The position numbers and the translations under genes were made by a program. Shown here piece by piece: positions 36,307 to 47,831 of a stretch of DNA of 64,000 nucleotides. Within the stretch, counting starts at the first letter, position 1; each line of letters begins with the position of its first letter. The notes under the pieces are model-generated. The model was not told the DNA's origin, did not search any database, and was given only the letters and a program-made list of their open reading frames with translations. This stretch comes from Marsupella aquatica (lineage: Eukaryota > Marchantiophyta), in the NCBI GenBank assembly GCA_973895155.1, contig OZ316892.1, positions 15,748,001-15,812,000 on the forward strand, in the 5' to 3' direction.

Positions 36307-38577
36307 TTAACTCAATGTCATGTAGAGAACTCCTAGGTTTTGGAGGCTGAACGTGTCCAGAAGATTTTGAACAATGACTTATCCGTTTACAAGGATATCA
36401 TCGACGTTGAGAATTACAAACTTTTCCAGCATAAGATGGAAAACATGCAGAAGACGGCATGGTATTCAAAGAACATGACGCTAGATGCCTGCACTTATAT
36501 TCTATCCACTGCTAACATTGCATTGCAGACCAAGGACCTGAAGAAGAAATTTGCTCTTAAGGAAGCTCAAGGCGAGCCCCTCTCTCAGGCCTCACAGGAC
36601 TTAGCAATGCGTGAGATGATGAAAGAACAACTTGCTGATTGGAATGTGAAAGTTCCAAAGATCGGTCCATTACTAAATCCAAAGTTTGGAGACTTTTTCA
36701 AGAAATGTGTCAAAATGCATAACTACTACGAGAATGAGAGAAAGGAGGCCTAGAGAACAAATGACAAAGGAAGGGGAAATGTTTCTTGTGGTCTTGATCG
36801 AGCTCGATTGTTCACTGGTGTGACCTCCTTATCCCCAGAGCTCCGATGTACACTCCTAGAGGCACAGTGTTGTCCTGAGCTTTGGAAGAAATTCTTTCAT
36901 CCAGGTCAATTCTCAGATAGTGAGACTAACCTTTGGCTTCATCGTTGGGCAGTGTGGGAGCAAGTCAAGTCAATTGCGTCTTCCCTCATGTCTGAAATTT
37001 TTTGTGAGGTAATGCCTACTATCCCTGAGTTGAGGATCCTTATGTCTTCAAAGAAGACGAAAGCTTTGCTAATCCTTGACATTGAGGAGGATTTTGAGGA
37101 TTTTCAAACTTGAGTGAAGACTCATTTCTTCAAGCAGATTTGGCCCCCAAGATAGGAGAGAAGGTCAACATTGCATTGTTTTGGAGGAGAGCAAAGAGAT
37201 ACACATATCAATTTTTTGTAGACAGAGAAGTAGCAGACAAATTCTACTGGTGGTCCTACCTAGCTTGCTTCTCCCCATGGATAGCAAGAGTTAAAGAGGA
37301 CCCTACAAGTGATAAGTTTGGGGAATATTGTATGTTTCCTTGCAAGGGTAATGAAGCTCCGAGGAGATTGAGCGAGTGGGAGGTTCTTCATTGTCCATGG
37401 TATTTGGACTCGGACAAATGGTCTATGACCTTTGACATTGCAGAGAAAGCAGCTCTTCACATGATCAATTGTGGATTCCTTCCGGAATCTTACATCTCGG
37501 AGTCCAAATTGGCACCCACTGACGCTGAAGTTGGTGGTTGCAAGGCGATGGAAAAGGCTTGTCTTGGTGTAGCTGCCATAGTGGATAGGAGTCGAGCTTG
37601 AAAGCCAAGAAAAGGAGCATTGAAGGACACATCTAAAGATGGGTCCCAGTTATCCGGGAAGCCAAGTAAGTCTGTCAATTTTCTGTTACTTTTTATTTTC
37701 AAGTCCGGATGTGTGTCGAATATACATACACTAATGGCTTTTGTTTCACAGAGAGGAGGAAGGGAGCGGCTTCTGAGAGTTTGAAGAGTGGAGTAGATGA
37801 TGGTGAGGAACCTTAGTCCCCAAATGTCAAAGTTACAACAAAGAGCGCAGTGGATTTAGGAAGTATAAAGCGTTTGAAACGGAAGCGGAATATCTAGATT
37901 CTTTCAGATTCGGACGCGCGATGAAGAAGTTTCAGTTGCTCAAGGTGTTGCTCGAATGTGTGGTTTGAAGATGGATGGGTAGAGACATTTCCTTGCTTGC
38001 AGCAATTTGACCGATACTGCAAACTCAATCAACGTAAATAAAGTGAGGCCATCTTGGATGGGAGATGGAGATCGATGGATTACTGCAATGTCGAAGAGCG
38101 TGGAGTGCCCAAACCTTGTCGTAATTAATGGAAAGCCTTATGCTGGAATTGGAGCACATTTGGGATTCATTTATCTTCCAATTGGGCATAGAACACACGT
38201 TATAGACAAACATGTCCCTTCTTGGAATGTTTGGAGCAGGAAACTGCCATATTATTTTTTTGGAGTGATGAGACCAATGCTTTCAGACGACGGATATGTT
38301 GCTATGTTGCACAACTCGGATTTCAATCACATGAGGCAATATTTACGGCAGTCAAGCAAAAAAACAAATTCAAACATGTTCAGCAATATACCATTTTGTT
38401 GTCTACCCCTTTATGGAGGGCAAATATGGATATCGAGGTAATTATCCCTTCAATTTTTGGATATGTTTTAAGCTAGCGATGTTGCTAAGAAAATGTTAAT
38501 TTTCCACTTCTTAACATGATCGGTTTACCTGAAAAATTTCCATTTTTTTGACTCAGTTAATGCTAGCGAGCTTGCTA
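36272..38577. repeat. variant palindromes in M1-C introns
   Basis: TAGCAATCTCGCTA (36,272-36,285, before exon 2), TAGCGATGTTGCTA (38,474-38,487) and TAGCGAGCTTGCTA (38,564-38,577), the last two in intron 3. Each is preceded by C or GC and followed by A. They share the outer half-site TAGC/GCTA with the main palindrome but have a different core and even spacing. Two similar half-sites lie at 40,249-40,272. Confidence 0.7.
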
Positions 38578-39947
38578 ACAAAGTTTTCAACATTTCGAAA
38601 GGATTATGGTTCTTTGTTCAGGTGTGCACTCTCATACTGGATGTTTTTTGTCGAGTGGAATTTAATGCTAAGATTCCTAAAGACCCCGCGTATGTTCCTT
38701 TGACGTCTTCGGAAGATGCCAGACTGACATAAGTCAATGTTGAGTGTTTGTTACCCTAAGACTGACCCGTGTCCAGCAGCGGGTGTTGCTGGATCAAAAA
38801 GGCTTTCAATTGGGTTCATGCAAGCCGTGATGGAATTCCTCACGAAGCCCAAAAACATAGTCCTGGACTGTGTGTGACGGGAGCTCGTTTTCTGTCGGAG
38901 AATACTCCGGGAGGTTTGTTGTGGGTGTTGAGGACAGGGACATTCTCCATTCATGTGCTCAAAACGGTTTAAACAGTGTTCTTGAGAGGCACTTGAGCAA
39001 GGCAAAGATGATAAAGGATCAGGCAGCCAAGGGTAATCAAGATGTTGGGTCGGATGATGAGTTCACGATTCCAAGAGATGAACAGACTGGGCCTTCAAGC
39101 GAGAAAGACGAATTTGACCTGGAGTAAAGTACTTGGCCTCTTCTGGTGTCAGACTCCCTATTTGGTTTCTTTTATTTTCTTCATTTTGTTGCTCTTCGTC
39201 ATCTGATGCCGGTGGTTGCGTCAGTGATAGGGGTACCCCCTATCCTCGCAGCTGACCTCGCCAAGATTGATGTACGGACAAAAAAACAGAAAAAAAAAAT
39301 TAAAAATTGTTTTTTTGAAAATTTCCATAAAAAATTAAAATTAATAAAAAATTCCAACAAAATTTCATGTCCGTACACCTGGCCATCTCGGCGAGTCTGT
39401 GGTGTCCGTACGATACGGATACATATAGTAAAAAAAATTCAATTTTTTTTTTCTCCATCAAATTTTGGAAAAAAAAATTGAACCTTTTTTTTGCATTTTT
39501 TTTGGCACCGCAACTTGGCGAGCTCTCTGAGATGACATGGCAATTGATATCAGGTTGACTGATGGAAAACACTGATAACTGATGATGTAGCTTTACTCCA
39601 GTGATAGGAGGGTGGATTGGTTTTCTGAGGAGAGATTTTGTCTTTGGAAGGAAGTCTAGGAATCCATTGTGGTTACTCCTGAGAAGCCTTTTAATCTTTC
39701 GTGCTATGCTGAGACATCGGCAAGGCAGGTTGATGAAGCTCCTGTGGTCTTGACTTGGGAGGCAAAAGGACTTTGACCAATGAGAGGTGCTCAAAGATAT
39801 CTGGATTGTTCAAGGTTTATCAACAATGAGGTGGGGATAGTCCGTCAGTATTTAGATGAGTCTGCCAAGTCCACGGAGAGGGAGACCAATAGCAATCCTA
39901 GTAGTAGTGACATATCTGATGAATCAGAGGATGAAGTTTATGACTGA
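36307..39947 (+). pseudogene. M1-C: divergent M1 copy lacking the ParB-like exon
   Basis: Exon 2 about 36,307-37,669, exon 3 about 37,752-38,437, exon 4 38,622-39,123, exon 5 about 39,609-39,947, with GT-AG borders equivalent to A and B. It keeps the middle domain (LDRARLFTGVTSLSPELRC; HCPWYLDSDKWS), AHLGFIYLPIG and MLSDDGYVAML in exon 3, DGSSFSVGEYSGRFVVGVE in exon 4 (the motif I-like block), and VVTPEKPFNLSCYAE in exon 5. It is much more diverged than A is from B. Breaks: TAG near 36,335 where A and B have Trp (TGG), TAG near 36,752, a frameshift near 37,110, a stop at 37,599, and further stops and frameshifts in exons 3-5. Exon 1 was not found upstream. Confidence 0.65.
39230..39560. other. 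AT-rich insertion in M1-C intron 4
   Basis: Intron 4 of M1-C is about 485 bp against about 115-130 bp in A and B. The excess has long A and T runs (39,278-39,500) and inverted GTACGGACA / TGTCCGTAC words at 39,272 and 39,369, with another TGTCCGTACG at 39,405. It looks like a small non-autonomous insertion; ends and duplication were not resolved. Confidence 0.4.
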
Positions 39948-40669
39948 ACAAGTAGGAATTTGTAGGATTGGATGTACTGGTCGAAGTCGATTCTTACAGT
40001 TTTGCTGTGTTGAAGTTTTTGGCGATCCACACTTTCAATGTAAAGAGGTTCCATATTATGATGGAAGTGTCTACTTTTGGTGATCATTTTTCAAAAAACA
40101 ATGTGTGTGCCTCAAGTATGGAATACATATGACAATCATGCATGGTTTTTCTTGTGATTTTCTTTTGATTATTGTAAGAGGTGGAAAACTGAGATTTTTT
40201 GGCATTGTTTTCATGGAATGTATTAGGACTTTGAAGGCCGAAAATGCCTCGCTAACAATACTGCCTTGCTAGCAAAATCTCCTGTTTCCTCGCACCATAC
40301 AATTCCTCCACTGTTTGGTGTATCAACAATGGGCGGGACAGTAGGAGAGATGTCTGTAATAGCTAGAGCAAGCTCAGCTAGACTCAATGGTAACAGATTA
40401 GGTAATGTAATATAAGCTCTAGGACCATAAAAGTTAAAGGAGCTGCAAAAATACATAAATAAAATTGCAATGCAAAGAAATGAGCAATCAAAAGAAATTG
40501 CTCAAAAGAGGATTAATCTATCCTCTAATAAACTAACGACCTAAAGAGTCCTCAATTATGTTCCAAACCTTCTCTCCATTCTCTATCAATTGGCTAAGAT
40601 AAATCTACCATGTTGTTGAGGGGGCACACTAAACAATGCATACAAATCTTCCACCATGATTTGAGATCC
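39948..40669. other. M1-C 3' flank, merging into a LINE-like remnant
   Basis: No gene in 39,948-40,555. It contains two direct copies of TGCCTYGCTARCA (about 40,246 and 40,262). From about 40,560 the minus strand reads as the end of a LINE-like protein split by element E3. Confidence 0.45.
40560..40669 (-). pseudogene. LINE-like remnant, distal part
   Basis: On the minus strand this continues, without the E3 insertion, the zinc-binding end of a LINE-type protein found at 63.47-63.64 kb: after EGVRL comes an aromatic stretch, then LYALFSVPPQQHGRFILAN and stops. Short and frameshifted. Confidence 0.45.
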
Positions 40670-40674
40670 CAATC

Positions 40675-42162
40675 AGTGGTAGCCACCCAGCGCCCTCACC
40701 AATCCCGGCACTTGCTCCTAAGTGCCCTTGGTGCCCGAACGCCTCCACGGAATACCTCGAGCAAGCATCCAAGTGCCTCTAGCACCACCTGCGGCCACTC
40801 CCATACGAAGCCACACCTGCTCACCTGCACGACCGCTACTCAACGGTCCTCATTGTCTGCACAAACAACCAAGCACCTCGGTAAGTAACCCCTCCGGATC
40901 TAGAACTTGCCCAGTCTAGCATCCTAACTCAAGATCAACAAACGTTGGTAAATAGGTCAGCGATAGGTCCTCCCAATGCCATAAGCCGGAACCAGAACCC
41001 ACGCCCATTGTCCATCCAGAATAGCTCCTTCCTTGGGCGCGGCCCGGGTTCCCCCTCATACCTATCCATCACCAACTGACCACCCTGACCTCAGGACATG
41101 CTCATGGCCCAAATAGCGTAGCTTGTCCTAAAGCTTGTCCCAAGCTTGTCCCAACACGCCGGGACCAGAACGGCCCCGACCCTAGCAACCGCTTTTGGTT
41201 CACCCCACTGATGGTCTAGGGACCGAGCACCCTTGGGACTCAGCCTCCATACCTACTTGGCCTTGCCTCCCCAACGCAAGCTCCCTTGGGAGGCTGAACG
41301 CGGCTTGGCTGCTGTTCGGCAGGATTTGGCAAGCGGGCAAGCTAACACCCGCAAACCACAAGAACCCACGGAACCCCTGGACCCATCTGAACTCAAGAGG
41401 GCGTAGCCTTCCTCAAGAGCTTTCCAACGAACCCAAGAAGTCCTCCAACGGACTTCCCGTTGGGAAAATATCGCCATTTCCGTTTGGCGGTTTCCTTTAG
41501 TGTTGCGACCGCCGCGGCTCACGACTTCGGCTCGCCCTTAGCTCCCAGGGAGACACCACTCCCCTCATATATGCTTCTGGAGACCTGCCACCCCCGGACC
41601 AGCTTTGGTCCTTAAACATTTGGCCCCCAACCCGGATCCCATCGCGCATAATGGACGCGCCACCAACTGGCAACGCCCATAACTTTCTTGATAGGCATCC
41701 ACAAGCGGAGTGCCTTAGCCCGTTGTGACCGGGACGACCCAGTGCTCATGCCTAGGCCCTCAGGTCTGATCGCCGCTCGGGGCCCCCGATCGGCCCAACC
41801 CGGATCGGGCCACAACTTTCGCCCCAAGCGTCCGTTGCCAATGGCATCAACTCCATTGGCCTTGGGCCCAAGAGGAGCTCACTCCCAAGCCCTCAGAACT
41901 CAAAGTCCATCCGATGGTCCGGATGGCCATCCTTGAGCCCGGCCCATTTCCCCTTGACCCGACCAGCCATAGGCTAGTCCAAGTCCTTAGTTTGTATCCC
42001 CAGCTTGGCCCCTTGCCTCGCCAGTGCCACGTCTCATTGCCCACAAGTCTCCCCATGCTAAGTCCTCCCCAGATGGCCTATCCGGGCCTGGACCATAAGG
42101 GAGCTCGGCGTCGGAGTCAGCGACACCAGAGCTAAGTGTTAAGGTAGCCGAGTTCCGCGACT
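40675..42162 (-). repeat. E3 3' LTR
   Basis: Nearly identical to 61,976-63,458 apart from small indels, for example an extra CAAGCTTGTCC near 41,138. Ends AGTGGT...GACT on the plus strand rather than canonical TG...CA, so the exact borders carry a few bases of doubt. Confidence 0.85.
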
Positions 42163-42178
42163 TGCACCCCCCCTTAAA
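42163..42178 (-). promoter_or_regulatory. E3 polypurine tract
   Basis: On the minus strand, AAGGGGGGGTGCA directly precedes the 3' LTR, the expected place for the plus-strand primer. Confidence 0.75.
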
Positions 42179-42600
42179 AATGGTCACATCCGCGTGACTT
42201 GAGTAAACGTTCCAACACGCCTAGACCACTTTGGGCCTTAAAAATTTTATGAGGTAACAAATGGTTTGCCCATAAGGCTGATGCAAACCAGGCTGGTATG
42301 CGCATTCCAAACGTAGGAAATTCCAACCTATCCCACTTATCCAAGTAGGATGCCAGTCCAAACGGGTTAGCTAACTCCAAACTTGTTGGACCCATTGTCC
42401 TCCCCTTGGGGCGCTCCCCTTTGGTTCAAACTAGCCCGCCCACAGGTGTAGGGCGGGCACCATCAACTTCCACTCGCAAAAAGCAAATCGGCCACCCAAC
42501 AACCTCTAGCACCAACGCAATCCGCCTTTATCCTTAAGAGGCCGAGAGGAGTGAAACTAGGATACAACTCACAAAGGTAGCTACAGCTGCCTGTACCAGT

Positions 42601-45340
42601 TCACAACGGTGGTAGGCCGCTTCGCTTACGATAGCTTCCAAGGATCTCTGAGGCATTACCCAAATTTTCTTCCGGCTCCCAAGTACTCTCGGCCTGGTCG
42701 TAGCCAGCCCACTTCACCAAATACTCTAAGATTTGCCTTCCCAACTTGAGTTTGTAACGGTGGTCCAGAATTGCCTCCACCTCAAACTCCTCCGCGTCCT
42801 CCACCAGCATGGCGTCCGGACGCAAGACCTGATCCTAGTTGGGATCATCATCTTTGACAAACTTCTTGAGCCGGCTAACATGGTAGCTTTTGCCCACGCC
42901 CATTTCCTTGGGTGTCTCCAACACCACCAAAACCGGATTATCCTTGTCGGCCCATCGTATGATGCGATAGGGCCCCGCATATCTGGGAGCCAACTTTCCT
43001 ACTTATGTTCCCGTGGTATTGCTCAGGTCTCAACTGCAACCAGACGCTCTCCCCAATTTCAAAGCTTACCTGGCGTTGATGTTTATCCCCTTGCTCCTTG
43101 TACCGACTTTGGGCAAGGGTCATACCCTTGGTAGCCGCTTCCACAACTAGGCGTCGCTCTCGAATAAAATCGTCCGCAAAAGAAACCTTGATTTCCGTCC
43201 ACCAAGCTTCTGGATTTATAAACCAGGAGGGCGCCCTTGGCATCCTCCCTGTGGCCAACACAAACGGCGCAAACCCCATCGCCGAATGCTTGGTCGAGTT
43301 ATACCTAAACTCGGCCATTGTTAAATGCTTCGCCCAATCCTTCTAATTGGCTGTCACAAAGTGACGCAAGTAGTCCTCCACGATACCATTAACCCGTTTT
43401 GTTTGGCCATCTATCTCATGATGATACGCTGATCCCCTGGTCAGGTCCGTTCCGGATAACCGGAACAACGCCTTCCAGAAATGGCCCGTGAACTTGGTAT
43501 CGCGATTGGACAGGATATGCAACGGCAATCCCCACTGTCGGAAGACATTGTCAAATACTAGACCGGCAACCTCTCGGGCCAAAACCATCTTCGTAGTAGG
43601 CAAGAAATACGCCATCTTGGAAAAACGATCCACGATTGTTAAGATGGAGTTACTTCCGTGGGACTCCAGTAATCCAACAATGAAGTCCATGGAGATAGAC
43701 TCCCATGGAGCCGCAGCTACTGGTAAGGGTTGCAGCAGTCCTCCTTTTGCCCTATAGACCGTTCGGTTCTTTTGGCACGAGTAACAACTTTGCACGTGTT
43801 GAAGGACCAATTGCTTCATGTCTGGCCAATACACATCTCGTGACATGCTGCGATACATGGCGGCTTATCCTCTGTGCCCTCCCTAGGGCGAGTCGTGGTA
43901 CTTTTGCAGAACCTCTAACCTTAGAGACTCTGGTATGTACACACGCCTCTACTTGTATTGCCATAACTGGACATTATGCGTCGTATCCAACCCCAATGAT
44001 ACGTGCCTTACCTTGCCCTGGCTACCCCCATTGCTTTGCCAATCCTTAGCTAACCTGTCATCCCCATACGCCGCGGCCAGAACCTTTGGCCACTCGGATT
44101 CGAGCATCATGATCCCATTGACACGATGTTGGTCCTTACGCGATAACGCGTCCGCTGTCGTATTTGTCTTCCCTGGAATGTGGCGGACTTCGAAATCGAA
44201 ATCCGCCAAGAACATATGCCAGCGCATTTCCTTGGGGTTCAGCCTTGGCTTAGAACTGAAGTACCCGGTCGGCGAGCTATCTGTGTGGATTACCACTTTG
44301 GGACCGTTCTTAAGGTAAATCTCCCACTTCTTCAACGCGTAGATCACAACATACATTTCCCTTTCCGGCGTGATCCAGTGATTTTCCAACTTACATGACT
44401 CAAAGGCCACAGGACGCCCATCTTGGTGAAGACAGGTGTCGATGGCATAATCACTTGCGTCTGTCCAAATCTCGAACGGCTTCCCCATCTCAGGTAACTT
44501 TAGAACCGGCGGCGTTATCATTAAACGCTTAAGTTCTAGGAATGCTAACTCGCAATCCTATGTCCACACAAACACTTTGTTTTTCAACGTTAGCGCATTG
44601 AGGGGCCTCGCGATCCTCGCATAGTCTTTCATGTATCTCCGATAGAACCCCGTAAATCCTAAGAAGGCTCTAACTTGCCTTACATTGGACGGACGCTCCC
44701 ATTCTTTGATCTCCTTAAGCTTATCCTGACTAGGTGTAATCCCTTCCGGGGTAAAGGTGTGGCCGAGGAACTGAATCTCCTTCATCGCAAACTCGCACTT
44801 GCTAGGTTTAGCAAAGAGAGGAGCCTTACGAAGGCAAGAGAACACTTCTCTGAGCAACTGCTCATGCTCCTCCAATGTTTTCGAGTAGATTAGGATGTCG
44901 TCAATAAAGACGACCACTCCTTGGTCCAACAAGTCATGAAAGATGGTATTCATCATCTTCATGAACGTTGCGGTTGCATTACACAACCCGAACGACATAA
45001 CCAAAAACTCATAGGATCCAAACCTTGTGCGCATCGCGGTCTTATACTCGTCTCCCTTAGCCATGCGGATCTGGTAATACCCAGACCGCAAGTCCACTTT
45101 TGAAAACCTCTTAGCCTCGGAGAGGCAATCAAAGAGGTCATCCATATGAGGTAACGGGTACTTGTTCTTTACCGTCTGCTTATTGAGGGCCCGGTAATCT
45201 ACGCACAATCTCAAAGTACCATCCTTTTTGGACACAAACAGTGCGGGCGCCCCGTAAGGACTCTTACTAGGGCAAATGAATCCTTGGTCGATCAACTCTT
45301 CCAAGGCGTTCTTCAACATCATTCGCTTGTTCAGGTTCAA
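42601..45340 (-). pseudogene. E3 pol: RT, RNase H, integrase, chromodomain
   Basis: RT (45,340-44,558): LRLCVDYRALNKQT, SGYYQIRM, and the catalytic VFIDDILIYS. RNase H (44,521-43,949): WTDASDYAID, then a Glu and Asp region (HTDSS). Integrase: GGHRG then CYSCQKNR of the zinc domain, SMDFIVGL with the first Asp, SNRDTKF, and the catalytic Glu equivalent near DGQTKRVNG (43,400s), which reads KRVN, so the Glu appears changed to Lys. The C-terminal chromodomain is EYLVKWAGYDQAESTWEPEENL-like (42,760-42,660). In-frame stops at 44,558 (TAG, WT*DCE), 43,949 (TAG), near 43,880-43,862 (TAG, TAA) and 43,340 (TAG), plus a frameshift before the chromodomain. Chromodomains direct chromoviruses to heterochromatin. 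Confidence 0.88.
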
Positions 45341-45474
45341 ACGATAAGGAGCTTTAGCCTAAGGAGCCAATCCTAGCTCCAACTCAACTTGGTGATCCAC
45401 TTCTCTCCGCGGGGGTAAACCTTTAGGTAGCTTCTGCGAGAGCACTCGTTGAATTCCTCTAAAATTTTGGGAAT

Positions 45475-46935
45475 TCAACCGCAGTCGGGCCCGACCTTAG
45501 CTGACTTGACCTTTGGCTGCAACGCAGCCTCCTTAGTTGGGTGGAGATGAAAGAAGAAACATTCATGTCCACCCTTGAAGTCTTTCCACCATTGCTTCGC
45601 CGATACACACGGAGACATCCACGACACTTTACTTACTTTAAGAAATCTTTCTTTATTTTCGGTAATTTTGTGTACAACGATGGGCTCACCGCCCTTATTG
45701 GGAAAATGGAGCACCTCACTCCCCAGTTTCAAGGTAACATTGTGCTTTCTGAGATAACCTACCGACAAAATGAAGTCTACGGCTAGACCGTCTAGAACGT
45801 AGAACATCTCTTGACTAACAAAATTTTGTTGTTTGCCTGTGACCTCTACCCGAAGTCTATGCACTACTCTCGACACTATCCCCTTCGTGTCATTGGCAAA
45901 CTTGCACACTAACGGTTGTAACAACTCTTGCACGTCCACCCCAAGACGAGCTGCCGCCTGCCCACTTATGAAGCAGGCGGTCGCGCTTGTATCCACCAAA
46001 GCAACACCCAGATTACCGTTAGAAGTGACATTCACAAAAATCAGTTTTTCAGGATCCATTGTCTTAAATTTAGGTATCTTCTCTCGCAACAACACCCTCT
46101 CTCCGTCAGGGACATCCCCTTCAGGGACCTTGTCAGCTACTAAGGGTTCGGTTAGAGCGATACTTACCTTAATGCTCTTCTGCCCTCCACCATCTCCGTT
46201 TGGTTTGCCACCTTTCGTGGAACAATCCTTACTTTGATGGCCCATGGCACCACATGTGAAACACGAACCTTCAGCCCGCCTCTGCTCCATGGTTGCCTGC
46301 TTCTTTGCTTTCTGTGCTGATGAGGCTCCTTTCTTAAAGTTGTCGGCCTTCCGGTTTTGCTTAGCTTCTCCATTCTGGGTCTGGGGATCCGAACCACCGG
46401 CCCCCGCCCCCTTAGGTTGCTTACGCTTATTCCCGGGACCTTTTGCTTTCCCAGCTTACCCCTCGGATCCCTTGCCACCCACCTTTGCCAAGTCCGGTCG
46501 GTTATTCACCAACGTAGTGGCCTTGTCGAAGGCATCAGAAAGCGTTTTGAACTCATGACGCTTTTCCTGCAACTTTTTCCTTAGCAACGGCGGGAGCTTC
46601 ACGATAAAGTTGTGAAGCTGTGTATGCAGGGTCTCTTGTCCCGCCGGGATACACGCCAACTGATTTTGGTAATAAGTGATGAACTTTTGGATATCACCCC
46701 TAAAGCTCATCTCCGTTACACATTTCTGAGCGTGCCGCTCCGGGTACTTAGTGGTGACATGAGCACGGAGACCCTCAACCAGGTTTTCCCAAGTTAACGG
46801 CAAGGAGGAGTCCTCTCGCGACTTCTTCCATGACTTGTACCAAGTCAAGGCATAGTCCTTCAGGTAAGGAGCGGCTGCGGTAGCCCAAGTGGAACGCTCA
46901 ACGCACGCTTGAAGATGAATCTCCATTGTGGAGAG
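45475..46935 (-). pseudogene. E3 gag C-terminal part, zinc knuckle and protease
   Basis: After the E1 insertion gag resumes with STMEIHLQACVERSTW, the usual Ty3 gag helix region, then WENLVEGLRAHV. A TAG at 46,456 breaks the frame; it continues through a basic linker to the zinc knuckle CFTCGAMGHQSKDC (about 46,270-46,225) and the protease, where the active-site triad reads VDTSATACFIS in place of D-T/S-G-A. A frameshift after 45,475 precedes RT. Confidence 0.82.
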
Positions 46936-47831
46936 TGTCACGTCGTAGGCTTCGGCCTTAACTCAGACTTCAGCTTAGACGGGCACATCCCTCGTAAATC
47001 TGAGGGTTCGGGCAGGAAGGGAAGCACGTAATGCACCTTATTCTCGTAAACTAGCGCTAAGTGCGCATACTGCTAAATACGAACACCTCCTAGGTATGGT
47101 TTGTGTTCCGCCGCCGGAACGTACCTTAGTCGATAGCAGGATCGACCCCGGCTCAAGGGCTTCTAAGCCTTCGTGCTGTCCGCCTTCGATCCGGATTTGA
47201 TGATACAGGTCCTCAACCCATGCTCGCAACCACTTACCCGCAGGCTGCACCCTGTGCACGTCTCGGGTAGTGCGTTTGGCCTGGCGCTGCCACCCATATA
47301 TGAGAAACCCACACACATATGCGCACACATGCATACAATCTTGATTTACACGAAGGAAAATGATGGGAAAGGATTTTACTACAAAGGGAACATATGCGTA
47401 CACTTAGTTGACACGACAGCCCTGGAATGCACAGGTTCAAGGCCGAGGGTGCACACTACAACGGAGCCCGGCTCCGCACTCGCCCGGCGAGCTTAGTCCT
47501 ACCCCCTCCCCTTGGTACTCTGTCATTCCCAGAGGTCGGGACTCCCCGCATGTCCCGCGGATGTCCGACTCTGAAACTAAAAACCCCCCTACCTCTACCG
47601 AGGGGTGCACTAAATACTAAGAGCCGAGGAACGGGGTGTCCTCTCGCCGAAGATTCGCTGACTAAGGTCCTAACTAAGCTGACAGTCAGGCCGGAAAACG
47701 GCTGTGTCTTATTAGAAGATCCTAATCTACGCAGGCTGGACAGCAGGGCAGCGCTGCTGTACCTAAGGCAGGTGCCTGTCCCAAGAGCCTGACTAAGCCA
47801 ATCCTAATCCTAATCTATTCCTACTCCGCCG

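Noticed and set aside
36307-39947. M1-C as an independent host gene
   Set aside because: It shares exon structure with M1-A and M1-B, has many stops and frameshifts, and sits directly after M2-B.
1-40000. Fungal RIP as the source of the stops
   Set aside because: RIP favours CA-to-TA broadly; here changes concentrate in CG and CAG/CTG contexts and the elements are plant families.
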